64,000 nt of DNA from G965261475 sp965261475 [NCBI: bacterium]. GTDB taxonomy: Bacteria > SAR324 > XYD2-FULL-50-16. The translations under genes were made by a program, and so were the position numbers. The stretch spans positions 248,001 to 312,000 of the forward strand of contig OZ253454.1 in assembly GCA_965261475.1 (NCBI GenBank), written 5' to 3'. The stretch's first letter is position 1. Each line of letters opens with the position of its first letter. Positions 29,394-38,418 of this stretch are shown piece by piece. Under the pieces are notes generated by a model. That model was not told where the DNA came from. It saw nothing but the letters and a program-made list of their open reading frames with translations, and made no database searches.

Positions 29394-29825
29394 ATGAAAA
29401 CAGAAAAACAACGCTGGAAGTATCGCTTTGATAACTTCAAAAGGGCTTACATTCTGTTACAAGAAGCCGCCGATTTAAGTTATGAAAACAAACTGGATCA
29501 ATTAGGTAAAGAAGGTATGATACAAAGGTTTGAGTACACCGCAGAGCTTGCATGGAAGACTATCAAAGATTATTTAGAAAGCCAGAATATCGTGTTTAAA
29601 ATGCTCACCCCTAGAGCCGTCGTCAAAGAAGCTATCGCCGCAAAGTTTATTGCACGGGGCGAAGAGTGGATGAGCTTGATTGATGCACGCAATAAGATGA
29701 GCCATACCTATGATTTTAAGAAGTTTGAAGCCGTGATAGAGCAGATAAAAGAAAACTATCTTGCTTGTTTTGATGAACTGCACGAAAAATTATTAGTAAA
29801 ATATAACGATGAAGCAGAATTTTGA
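29394..29825 (+). CDS. HepT/HI0074-like HEPN toxin (copy 1)
   Basis: 143 residues, all helical. It has the HI0074 pattern: KQRWKYRFDNFKRAYILLQE at the start, MIQRFEYTAELAWKTIKDYL, and the HEPN catalytic motif RNKMSHTY near residue 101. This matches RX4HXY, the motif in which MntA-type partners AMPylate the tyrosine to neutralise HepT RNase activity in characterised systems. The next gene, overlapping by 17 bases, is a matching MNT. Together they form a HEPN/MNT toxin-antitoxin module placed between hsdM and hsdS. RNase activity here is inferred. Confidence 0.85.
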   Translation: MKTEKQRWKYRFDNFKRAYILLQEAADLSYENKLDQLGKEGMIQRFEYTAELAWKTIKDYLESQNIVFKMLTPRAVVKEAIAAKFIARGEEWMSLIDARNKMSHTYDFKKFEAVIEQIKENYLACFDELHEKLLVKYNDEAEF

Positions 29826-30165
29826 CCATGGACTCAGTGAGTCACAGTTGCAAACACTAAAAATAATTCTCAAGCAATGCCCGTCGGTTGTAGAAAAAGT
29901 ATCTGTTTTTGGCTCCAGAGCAAGTGCAACCTATAAAGACTACTCTGATATTGATTTGGTAGTACACGGTAGCATCAGCGAGACAGATATTGATAGGCTC
30001 TGGACGCTTTTTAATGATTGCAACCTACCCTACAAAGTGGATATCAAGGCTTACCACCTGATCCATCATCTGCCACTGAAACGGCACATTGACCAATTTA
30101 GCAAGGTACTATTTACACAAGATGAACTTAATTACACAAATGAAAGCACCGAAACCCACACATAG
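29809..30165 (+). CDS. Minimal nucleotidyltransferase, MntA-like antitoxin (copy 1)
   Basis: 118 residues. The polymerase-beta-type core GSRASATYKDYSDIDLVV (near residue 37) has the GS and DxD residues that hold metal and nucleotide; KVDIKAYHLI supplies the third acidic residue. In HepT/MntA pairs this enzyme adds AMP to the toxin tyrosine. The start overlaps the toxin end, so the two are translationally coupled. The tail is a little longer and more hydrophilic than in copy 2. Confidence 0.85.
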   Translation: MKQNFDHGLSESQLQTLKIILKQCPSVVEKVSVFGSRASATYKDYSDIDLVVHGSISETDIDRLWTLFNDCNLPYKVDIKAYHLIHHLPLKRHIDQFSKVLFTQDELNYTNESTETHT

Positions 30166-30209
30166 CCAACAACCAAGCCTATTCGCAAAAACTTAGATAA
30201 AATAGAGCT

Positions 30210-30617
30210 ATGAACAATCCATTAAGATGGAAGCAAAGATTACAGAATTTTGAAAAGGCGTTTGTCGTTTTTGAAAGACGCATAGACGAATATGAACAAA
30301 ACACCGAGGAAGAGGCGTACCAGATGGCACTGGTGCAAGGTTTTGCAGTGATACAAGAGCTCAGCTGGAGGGTACTCAAAGATTACTTGGAAAACGAGGG
30401 ATACGATAGTGTAGGAAACAGCAAGCAAGTTATAAAGCAGGCGTTTAGAGCTGAAATAATTACCAATGGGGAAGTGTGGATGGAGTCTATTGAAAATAGA
30501 AACCGTACAAGCCATATGTACGATGTGGCAGCACTTACAGAAATACTGGAGTTTATTCATCATAGCTTTTGTCCGGTCGTAGCAGATTTGTACCACAAGT
30601 TAAAAAAAGAGCTATGA
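30210..30617 (+). CDS. HepT/HI0074-like HEPN toxin (copy 2)
   Basis: 135 residues with the same fold as copy 1: RWKQRLQNFEKAFVVFERRI, ALVQGFAVIQELSWRVLKDYL, and RNRTSHMY near residue 95, again RX4HXY. Sequence identity to copy 1 is modest, so this is an old paralogue or an independent capture rather than a fresh tandem duplicate. Its stop codon overlaps the ATG of the MNT-HsdS fusion (ATGA), so toxin and fused antitoxin are tightly coupled in translation. Confidence 0.85.
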   Translation: MNNPLRWKQRLQNFEKAFVVFERRIDEYEQNTEEEAYQMALVQGFAVIQELSWRVLKDYLENEGYDSVGNSKQVIKQAFRAEIITNGEVWMESIENRNRTSHMYDVAALTEILEFIHHSFCPVVADLYHKLKKEL

Positions 30618-32116
30618 AATACGGATTATCCGACAAGCAATTACAAGAGATTGCAGGGATTATATCCTCTTATTCGCAAATAGAGCAGGCACTTATTTTT
30701 GGCTCCCGTGCTATAGACACCTACAAAGAGGCGTCTGATGTGGATATTGCCATCAAAGGCAACAAAGCCGACAGCAAACTTGCTGCTGCGCTCAAAGACC
30801 AGCTGGAAGAAGAAACCTATCTCCCTTTTTTCTTTGATGTCATTGCCTATCACAGCGTACAGTCGGAAGCACTAAAAAAGCATATCCGCACCAAAGGAAA
30901 AAGTATTTATAGGAAGAGCTTGGAAGGCTGGCGGGAGGTAAAATTTTCTGACTTTGTGCAAATAAACCCACAAGTAAAACTGCAAATAGGGCAGGAATAT
31001 TCCTTTGTTGAAATGAAAGACCTAAACGAAAACCAAAAAAAAGCATACTCAACACAAATACGAAAATTAAAAGGTGGTAGCAAGTTTATAAATGACGACA
31101 CTCTGTTCGCTAGAATTACCCCTTGTCTCGAAAATGGAAAGATATGTCAGGTTAATAAACTTAAAAATAAACAAGGTTTTGGTTCTACAGAGTTTTTGGT
31201 GTTTAGAGAAAAAAATAGTGTTTCTAGTTCAAACTTTATTTACTATTTGTCAAGATGGCAAAAGGTACGGAGTTTTGCAGAATTAAACATGAGCGGTACT
31301 TCTGGACGACAAAGAGTATCAAAAGAGGCGTTTAATGAACTTGTGCTTGCTCTTCCTCCGCTACCAGAGCAAAAAGCCATTGCCGAGGTCTTATCCAGCC
31401 TCGACGATAAAATAGAGCTGCTCCACCGCCAAAACAAAACCCTAGAAGACATAGGTCAAACAATTTTTATGGAGCAGTTTGGAAAATATCAAATTGGTGA
31501 TAAGCTACCTAAAGATTGGCGGGTTGGCAAGATTGGTGATTTTGTAGATATTTTGTCTGGCTTTGCTTTTAAGAGTAAAGATTTTATAGAAGGTGGAAAA
31601 TTCGGTTTAGTTACTATAAAAAATGTTCAAAATGGTGTTTTTGTAGAAAAAATGAAAGATAAATTAAACTTTGTTCCCGAAAAAATGCCTGATTATTGTA
31701 ATCTAAAAACTGGTGATATTCTATTATCATTAACTGGTAATGTCGGCAGAGTGTGTCATGTAATTGGTAAAAATTATCTTTTAAACCAACGCGTAGCAAA
31801 ACTTGAAGCAAAAAATAAAACAGATTTTTCTTTTGTGTATCTATTTTTTAGACAAAAAGATATTTTAAATCTATTAGAAGGCATTGCTTCTGGAACAGCA
31901 CAACAAAATTTAAGTCCAGTTAAAACAAAAGAATTGAAAATGATTGTTCCCAATGGAAAAATTTTAGATTATTTTGCAAAAATAACTAATCCAAATATTG
32001 AAAAAATATTGAAAAATAAACAGCAAATCAACACACTTGAAAACCTACGCGATACCCTCTTACCCAAGCTGATGAGTGGTGAAGCAAGAGTAAAACACTC
32101 ACAGACAATAAAATGA
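30614..32116 (+). CDS. hsdS: MNT antitoxin fused to HsdS specificity subunit
   Basis: 500 residues from the ATG at 30614, which overlaps the HEPN stop; a longer frame from 30569 exists but is unlikely. Residues 1-100 are a minimal nucleotidyltransferase: ALIFGSRAIDTYKEASDVDIAI plus a later FFDVIAYH acidic strand. At KSIYRK, where MNT proteins usually stop, the frame runs on into LEGWREVKFSDFVQINP, a normal HsdS start. Two target-recognition domains follow (about residues 105-280 and 295-490), each ended by a conserved helix (LPPLPEQKAIAEVLSSLDDKI and the final LENLRDTLLPKLMSGEA). The HsdS part is full length, so the subunit should still assemble with HsdM. I know of MNT/HEPN genes beside hsd genes; this covalent join is unusual. 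Confidence 0.88.
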   Translation: MKYGLSDKQLQEIAGIISSYSQIEQALIFGSRAIDTYKEASDVDIAIKGNKADSKLAAALKDQLEEETYLPFFFDVIAYHSVQSEALKKHIRTKGKSIYRKSLEGWREVKFSDFVQINPQVKLQIGQEYSFVEMKDLNENQKKAYSTQIRKLKGGSKFINDDTLFARITPCLENGKICQVNKLKNKQGFGSTEFLVFREKNSVSSSNFIYYLSRWQKVRSFAELNMSGTSGRQRVSKEAFNELVLALPPLPEQKAIAEVLSSLDDKIELLHRQNKTLEDIGQTIFMEQFGKYQIGDKLPKDWRVGKIGDFVDILSGFAFKSKDFIEGGKFGLVTIKNVQNGVFVEKMKDKLNFVPEKMPDYCNLKTGDILLSLTGNVGRVCHVIGKNYLLNQRVAKLEAKNKTDFSFVYLFFRQKDILNLLEGIASGTAQQNLSPVKTKELKMIVPNGKILDYFAKITNPNIEKILKNKQQINTLENLRDTLLPKLMSGEARVKHSQTIK

Positions 32117-33798
32117 AAACCCTACAAGAAAAAATACAAGAGATACTAGACAAATGCTCAAAAGGCAAGTATATCTTTCGTGGTGAAAACAAGAAGTACG
32201 AAAAAGTCTCCTCGGGTTTATACCGGCAGTATTGCCAGCGAGACGATAGCAAGCCCAATGATAGCAACCCCGTTATTGATAACGAGCATTTTTTTGTTTC
32301 CAGCATAGAACAGAATATTATTGAAGGGGCAAAAAAACACTTCCGTCTCGGCGCTCTCAATATAGAAGTTCTAACCGAATTACAGCACTACGGTGGTAAA
32401 ACCACCTTGCTTGATTTTAGCAAAGACCTACATATCGCTTTGTTTTTTGCCTGCGATGGTAATGTTAAAAAGAACGGCAGGGTTATTCTTTTTAAAAGAT
32501 CCGAGTTAACCGAAAGTGCAGAAATAGATTACGAACAGATAGACAAAACAAAATACACCCTAATATCGCCAACTGGGAAAAGTCCTAGAGTTATTTTCCA
32601 AAGCAGTATTTTTGTGCATGTCCCCAGGGGTTACCTAGAAAAAAGTAGATATGAGACTATTGAGATTGAAAAAGAGCTAAAAAAACCAATTTTGGACTAT
32701 TTGAGACAGTATTTTGATATAAAAACGGAGACAGTTTATAACGATATTCAAGGCTTTATCCGCAACCAGCATAATCACCCTGCCGCAGAGATAGAATTTT
32801 ATCGAGGTCTAGAAAACTCTAAGTTAGGAAAATACAACAAAGCCATAGAAAATTATACAAAATCTATAAAACTTAATCCTCAACATGCTATGACCTATAA
32901 CAACCGAGGTCTAGCAAAGCATGCTTTAGAAAACTACAAAGAAGCCATAGAAGATTACAACAAAGCCGTAGAACTTGATTCTCAAGATGCTATATTCTAT
33001 AACAGCCGAGGTGTTGCAAACTCTGCGTTAGGTGAATGCAACTCTGCGTTAGGTGAATACAACGCAGCCATAGCAGACTTCAGCAAAGCCATTGAACTCA
33101 ATCCTCAATATGCTAACGCCTATAACAACCGGGGTAATATAAACTCTGCTTTAGGCAAACACCAAGAAGCCATAGCAGACTTCAGCAAAGCCATAGAGCT
33201 TAATTCCAAAGATGCTATAGCTTATTACAACCGAGGTCTAGCAAACTCTAAATTAAAAAAATACCAAGAAGCCATAGCAGACTTCAGCAAAGCCATAGAA
33301 CTCAATCCTCAATATGCTAACGCCTATAACAACCGGGGTCTAGCAAACCATAAGCTAGAAAACTACAAAGAAGCAATAGCAGACTATAGCAAAGCCATAG
33401 AATTCAATCCTCAAGATGATGAGTACTATTACAATCGAGGTCTAGCAAACCATAAGCTAGAAAACTACAAAGAAGCCATAGCAGACTATAGCAAAGCCAT
33501 AGAGCTCAATCCTCAAGATGCGTGGTACTATTACAACCGAGGTACTGCAAACCATAAGCTAGAAAACTACAACGAAGCAATAGCAGACTTCGACAAAGCC
33601 ATAGAGCTCAATCCTCAAAATGCTGGATTCTATTGCATCCGAAGTCTTACACACTCTACTTGTAAAAACTACAAAGCAGCCATAGCAGACTACAGCGAAG
33701 CCAAACCATTGTTTGCCAAAGCAGGGAATATGGAAATGGTAAAAGAATGCGAAGAGGAAATTGTGCGCTTAAAAAAATTACTAAAACCCAAATCATAA
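32113..33798 (+). CDS. FRG-domain TPR protein inside the type I RM operon
   Basis: 561 residues. The FRG domain has KYIFRGENKKYEKVSSGLYR near residue 17 and LTELQHYGGKTTLLDFSKDL near residue 90. About nine TPR units follow from residue 230 and end in the same KECEEEI.RLKKLL tail as the 22-kb paralogue. It starts within the hsdS stop (ATGA) and ends overlapping the hsdR ATG (TAATG), so it is locked into the operon on both sides. A structural or regulatory role with the RM complex, or a separate effector, are both possible; the activity of FRG domains is not established. Confidence 0.85.
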   Translation: MKTLQEKIQEILDKCSKGKYIFRGENKKYEKVSSGLYRQYCQRDDSKPNDSNPVIDNEHFFVSSIEQNIIEGAKKHFRLGALNIEVLTELQHYGGKTTLLDFSKDLHIALFFACDGNVKKNGRVILFKRSELTESAEIDYEQIDKTKYTLISPTGKSPRVIFQSSIFVHVPRGYLEKSRYETIEIEKELKKPILDYLRQYFDIKTETVYNDIQGFIRNQHNHPAAEIEFYRGLENSKLGKYNKAIENYTKSIKLNPQHAMTYNNRGLAKHALENYKEAIEDYNKAVELDSQDAIFYNSRGVANSALGECNSALGEYNAAIADFSKAIELNPQYANAYNNRGNINSALGKHQEAIADFSKAIELNSKDAIAYYNRGLANSKLKKYQEAIADFSKAIELNPQYANAYNNRGLANHKLENYKEAIADYSKAIEFNPQDDEYYYNRGLANHKLENYKEAIADYSKAIELNPQDAWYYYNRGTANHKLENYNEAIADFDKAIELNPQNAGFYCIRSLTHSTCKNYKAAIADYSEAKPLFAKAGNMEMVKECEEEIVRLKKLLKPKS

Positions 33799-36700
33799 TG
33801 ACTAAACTAACCGAAGCAACCCTGGAAACTTGTGTGATAAAATTACTCAAAGAGCAGGGCTATAACTACCTAACGCCTGAGCAACAAGGCAGAGACAATT
33901 TTGCCGATGTCGTGCTGCGCGCTCAGCTACAAAACGCGATAGCTAAACTAAATCCAGATATTCCCGCAGACGCCAAAGAGCAGGTCTGGCGCCAAGTTTT
34001 AAATCTACCAGCTCCAAACCTCATTGACAGCAATCAGGCATTCCATCAGATGCTAACCGATGGTCTCAGCGTAGAATATCAAAAAAACTCTAACACAGTC
34101 TACGATAAAGCATACTTGGTTGATTTTAAGAATCCACTTAATAACAGTTGGTCTGTGTGTAGTCAATTTACTCTGAGTAGTAATAATGTTACCCGCCGAG
34201 CAGACATTGTACTTTTCGTCAATGGCTTGCCTATAGTAGTGATTGAGCTTAAAAATCCACTAGATAAACACGCTACGCTTAAAAAAGCCTTTACCCAGCT
34301 ACAAAATTACAAAAGTGCTATTCCTGCTTTGTTTTGCTACAACGGAGTTTTGGTTATCTCCGACGGACTAGACGCAAAAATGGGCTCACTAAGCGCTGGC
34401 TGGTCGCGTTTTATTGCGTGGAAAACCGTTGACGGCATTAACAAAGACCCAAGCACTACACCGCAGATAGAAACCCTTATCAAAGGAATGCTGCGCCCTG
34501 ATGTACTGCTTGATTTAATGAAGCAATTTTCTGTATTTGAGAAAATCAAAAAAGAAGATACCAAAAACGGATTGATTTATACTAAAACAATTAAAAAAAT
34601 TGCTGCTTATCATCAGTACTATGCCGTCAACAAGGCAGTAGCTTCTAGTATTCGTGCTATCAAGCCGTCTACCGACCAACCACAAACAAAACCTGCTAGC
34701 TCTGGCGCTCTATCAACAGTTGACAAGCAGCCAGCAGGAAATCAAAAAGTGGGTATTATCTGGCATACACAAGGCAGCGGCAAATCGCTCTCTATGTTGT
34801 TTTACGCGGGCAAGCTAGTTATCAATGAGCAATTAAGCAACCCTACCATCCTAGTGATTACCGACCGCAACGACCTCGATGACCAATTATTTGAGACTTT
34901 CGCTAGCAGCAAACAATTATTACGACAAACACCAGTGCAAGCAGACAGTCGCACTCACCTAAAAAAACTTTTAAAAACCACTGGGGGCGGTATAGTGTTT
35001 ACCACCATACAAAAATTTTCCCCCGAAGATATCAATAAAAATGCTGGAAAGTTTGAGTTGCTTTCTAGTCGTAGCAATATCATTGTCATAGTAGATGAAG
35101 CGCACCGCTCTCAGTATGGTTTTGGGGCAAAAACCTTGATTAAAAACGAGCACGCACTTACAAAATATGGCTTTGCGAAATATCTTAGAGATGCGCTGCC
35201 TAGTGCATCATTTATTGGTTTTACTGCTACACCAATCGAACACAAAGGTGCGTCAACGACCGCTGTTTTTGGTAACTATATCGATATTTACGATATTGAA
35301 CAGGCAATCAAAGACGGCTCTACAGTGCGTATTTATTACGAATCACGCCTAGTTAAACTACATTTAAAAGAGGAAGAAAAAGCAAAACTAGACGATGTAA
35401 TAGAGCAAATAACAGAAAATGTAGAAGCGACTACCAAAGCAAAGTGGACGCAGGTTGAGGTCATTGTAGGGGATAAAGAGCGTCTGCAAACGGTTGCCAA
35501 GGATATTACCAGTCATTTTGCTCTAAGGCGTGAAATCTTTGACGGCAAAGCGATGATTGTTTGCATGAGTCGCCGTATAGCCGTTGCATTATATGCAGAA
35601 ATTATCAAACTGCATACTGATTGGCATACAAAGGACAAAAGCCAGGGACAGCTCAAGGTGATTATGACTTCTAGCTCAGGTGACCCGTCAGATTGGCAGG
35701 TGCACCATACCAGCAAGCATGATAGAATAGCGCTTGGTGAGAGATTCAAAAATCCGAGTGACCCCCTAAAACTGGTCATAGTGTGCGATATGTGGCTCAC
35801 TGGCTTTGACGCGCCTTGCTTGCATACTATGTATATTGATAAAGCTATGAGCGGGCATAATTTGATGCAGGCAATTTCTCGCGTTAACCGCGTTTATAAA
35901 GACAAGAGTGGCGGACTCATAGTTGATTATATTGGTATTGCTGCTAACCTACAACAAGCACTCCATACCTATACCCAAAGCGGTGGTGAGGGTACGCCTG
36001 TGCTGGATCAGTCAAAAGCTATTGAGTCTATGCTAGAAAAATACGCAATCGTAGCACAGATGTTTCATGGTTTTGATTATAAACGCTATTTTACTGCCGA
36101 TACCAAAGAGAAGATGAATCTAATCTTATCCGCACAAGAGCATATTCTCAGCCTAGAAGATGGCAAAAACCGATTTACAAAAGAAGTAGTTTTACTAGGG
36201 CAAACCTTTGCACTGTCCGTACCCGCACCTGAAGCTATGAACCTCAAAGACGAGCTGGGGTTTTTTCAGGCGATAAAGGCACGCTTGGTAAAATTTGACG
36301 CTGACAAAAGTGGCAAACATGGCAAAAGCGATGCTGAAATAGATACAGCTGTGCGACAGATTATTGATAGTGCTATAGTTGTTGACGGTGTGATTGATAT
36401 TTTTGATGCAGCTGGCATTAAAAAACCAGATGTCGCTATTCTTTCTGATGAGTTTTTAGAAGAAATACGCCAGATGCCACGAAAGAATCTAGCAATAGAA
36501 CTACTCAATAAAATTCTCAGCGATGAAAAAAAAATCCGCACAAAAAGGAATTTAGTTCAAAGCAAGAAACTCTCTGCTATGCTGGATGCCGCAATTAAAA
36601 AATATCACAAGAATGTATTGAATACAGCAGAGGTTATCAATGATTTAGTTACGATTGCTAAAGTAATGAGAGACGCCGATGGACGCGGTGAGAATTTGGG

Positions 36701-37013
36701 CTTAACAGAAGCTGAAATTGCTTTTTACGATGCTCTTGTTGACAATAAAAACGCAGAAGAAGTGCTTGGTGATGACGCCCTATGCGAGCTTGCTAAAATA
36801 TTAGTACAAAAAGTTAAAGCTGGCGCCACTATTGACTGGACAATCAAGGAAAACGTGCAAGCACACTTGCGTGTTACCGTCAAAAGAACTCTACACAAAC
36901 ACGGCTATTCACCGCAGCAGCGGCAACTAGCTACAACAAATATTTTGCAACAAGCCGAGCTTTTTGCCGATGAGTGGAGCACGCAACCTACCAGAGCAAA
37001 TACCTCAGAATAG
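33798..37013 (+). CDS. hsdR: Type I restriction endonuclease/translocase subunit
   Basis: 1071 residues from the ATG at 33798; the frame can be read from 33747 but that lies inside FRG-TPR. The N-terminal nuclease core has RRADIVLFVNGLPIVVIELKNP near residue 135 (D...ExK). The translocase has HTQGSGKSLSMLFYA near 323, VDEAHRSQYG near 432, GFTATPI near 473 and the late motif ISRVNRVYKDK. HsdR binds the HsdM/HsdS complex, pumps DNA and cuts it when the site is unmethylated. The gene looks complete. It ends the operon; about 160 bases follow before convergent licD-like genes. Confidence 0.93.
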   Translation: MTKLTEATLETCVIKLLKEQGYNYLTPEQQGRDNFADVVLRAQLQNAIAKLNPDIPADAKEQVWRQVLNLPAPNLIDSNQAFHQMLTDGLSVEYQKNSNTVYDKAYLVDFKNPLNNSWSVCSQFTLSSNNVTRRADIVLFVNGLPIVVIELKNPLDKHATLKKAFTQLQNYKSAIPALFCYNGVLVISDGLDAKMGSLSAGWSRFIAWKTVDGINKDPSTTPQIETLIKGMLRPDVLLDLMKQFSVFEKIKKEDTKNGLIYTKTIKKIAAYHQYYAVNKAVASSIRAIKPSTDQPQTKPASSGALSTVDKQPAGNQKVGIIWHTQGSGKSLSMLFYAGKLVINEQLSNPTILVITDRNDLDDQLFETFASSKQLLRQTPVQADSRTHLKKLLKTTGGGIVFTTIQKFSPEDINKNAGKFELLSSRSNIIVIVDEAHRSQYGFGAKTLIKNEHALTKYGFAKYLRDALPSASFIGFTATPIEHKGASTTAVFGNYIDIYDIEQAIKDGSTVRIYYESRLVKLHLKEEEKAKLDDVIEQITENVEATTKAKWTQVEVIVGDKERLQTVAKDITSHFALRREIFDGKAMIVCMSRRIAVALYAEIIKLHTDWHTKDKSQGQLKVIMTSSSGDPSDWQVHHTSKHDRIALGERFKNPSDPLKLVIVCDMWLTGFDAPCLHTMYIDKAMSGHNLMQAISRVNRVYKDKSGGLIVDYIGIAANLQQALHTYTQSGGEGTPVLDQSKAIESMLEKYAIVAQMFHGFDYKRYFTADTKEKMNLILSAQEHILSLEDGKNRFTKEVVLLGQTFALSVPAPEAMNLKDELGFFQAIKARLVKFDADKSGKHGKSDAEIDTAVRQIIDSAIVVDGVIDIFDAAGIKKPDVAILSDEFLEEIRQMPRKNLAIELLNKILSDEKKIRTKRNLVQSKKLSAMLDAAIKKYHKNVLNTAEVINDLVTIAKVMRDADGRGENLGLTEAEIAFYDALVDNKNAEEVLGDDALCELAKILVQKVKAGATIDWTIKENVQAHLRVTVKRTLHKHGYSPQQRQLATTNILQQAELFADEWSTQPTRANTSE

Positions 37014-37179
37014 CCTAGTATAACGACAAAAAGCAAAATTGCTATAGCCTCGTGCTGGCTCTGGTAGGTAAAAAAATATGACTGTAGCTACAAAAGGGTT
37101 AGAAAGCACTACGCATTTTAAGAGCAAAATTGATTAGCATCAACAAATATTCGTAGCCTATTCACTTTAGCAGAAATTT

Positions 37180-38202
37180 TTATTTTGATGTTACTAGGCT
37201 CCTGCTAACTACTTTGATGATTGTTCTAGTAAATTTTTTAATAAAATATTTGATACCTTTTGCTTTGATAGCAAAAATACACTTATGAATGTTATAAATT
37301 AAATCATGAAATAGTCTTGGATAAAATAATCTATTGTGAGTGTATATATATTGCCTTGTGAGCTTTAGAGTGTGTTCTTTATCGTTTGAAAAGTAATGTT
37401 TAAAAAAGTAAGATACTCGCTGTTCTTTAGCTGGCACAAGCATATAATTATCATAATTCTTGGATAAATGAGCATCTGTATTGTGGGGGACAAAAAAATT
37501 ATAACCTTCAAAGCTTAATTCTTTTAATGGGAATATATCAGCATATCTGTAGTAGGATTGTGAGTCATTATATGTTTTACCAAAAGAATAGATAGCTAAA
37601 CTATGAGCTTCTTTTTTGTCGCAAGAGGGTAAATATTCGTAGTTAAAATAATCCATAAATTTTTGTTTTTTCTCTAGTGCTACTCGTAGACCTCCTTTTG
37701 TATATTGCATATCAAAATTTTTTGGGTCACATATATCACCTGACATAAAATAAGAAGCAATCTTTGTAATTCTTTCATCTTCTGCTCTTTGAGATTGATG
37801 GATAAATTTCATTGGAAAAATATCAATTCTACAGGCTACAGATTTACCCTGGTAGTAATGGTAGATAATCCTCTTTGAGCCAAAAAATTCACACCAATGC
37901 GATTCTTGTTGTTTGAAGTAATACAAGAAAACATTGTCATTCTTTTGTGATTCTTCGTGCAAAAGAGCTAATAGCTTGTAGTATTCACAGCATGGCACAG
38001 CAAGGTCAAGATCATAATCCCATGGTATAAAACCTTGATGCCTGACGCATCCCAAGAGGGTTCCACAATCAAGCCAGTAGTTTATGTTATGTTCTCGACA
38101 AACTCTATCTACTATCCGTAGCAAATAGAGCATTTCGTTTTGTATATCTTTGAGCGTAGCTAGCTTGCCTAGACTATTTTTTATTTTAAACTTGTGTTTC
38201 AT
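37180..38202 (-). CDS. LicD-family phosphotransferase (paralogue 2)
   Basis: 340 residues. The LicD core INYWLDCGTLLGCVRHQGF and IPWDYDLDLAVP (residues about 40-70) has the DCG and DxD residues typical of the LicD/fukutin fold. LicD proteins move phosphocholine, ribitol phosphate or similar groups from CDP carriers onto glycans. The neighbouring Bcs1-like gene makes CDP-ribitol, which points to ribitol phosphate. It is a tandem duplicate of the next gene upstream, differing mostly at the C-terminus and at scattered sites. The duplicated unit includes the spacer with a tail of the SDR gene. Confidence 0.8.
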   Translation of the reverse strand: MKHKFKIKNSLGKLATLKDIQNEMLYLLRIVDRVCREHNINYWLDCGTLLGCVRHQGFIPWDYDLDLAVPCCEYYKLLALLHEESQKNDNVFLYYFKQQESHWCEFFGSKRIIYHYYQGKSVACRIDIFPMKFIHQSQRAEDERITKIASYFMSGDICDPKNFDMQYTKGGLRVALEKKQKFMDYFNYEYLPSCDKKEAHSLAIYSFGKTYNDSQSYYRYADIFPLKELSFEGYNFFVPHNTDAHLSKNYDNYMLVPAKEQRVSYFFKHYFSNDKEHTLKLTRQYIYTHNRLFYPRLFHDLIYNIHKCIFAIKAKGIKYFIKKFTRTIIKVVSRSLVTSK

Positions 38203-38418
38203 TTATTTTGAGATCTATGATTGCTCTGATAGACTGCATTGAAGTTTGAGCAACACTAACAATTATATTTTGATGTTTGTAAAACACTCATTAGAGTATG
38301 CTCAAGCATTATTTTCTTGCTATCTTCAACTACTGTTGATTTTATGTAAATACTACTAGTTTCCTGCTAACGACTTTGATAATCATTTTAATGAATCATT
38401 TAATGCCTTTTGTTTTGA
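38203..38418 (-). pseudogene. Duplicated tail of the CDP-ribitol gene and spacer
   Basis: The DNA before the first codon of the downstream licD-like gene (ATTTATTTTGAGATCTATGA and on) repeats the sequence that ends the SDR part upstream of the other licD-like gene at 39400, then degenerates. The 38341-38418 part likewise resembles the 3' region of the other copy. This marks the edges of a tandem duplication. Confidence 0.65.

Noticed and set aside
33656-33850. Small minus-strand frame across the FRG-TPR/hsdR joint
   Set aside because: No start context or family likeness; it lies across two coupled genes on the other strand.
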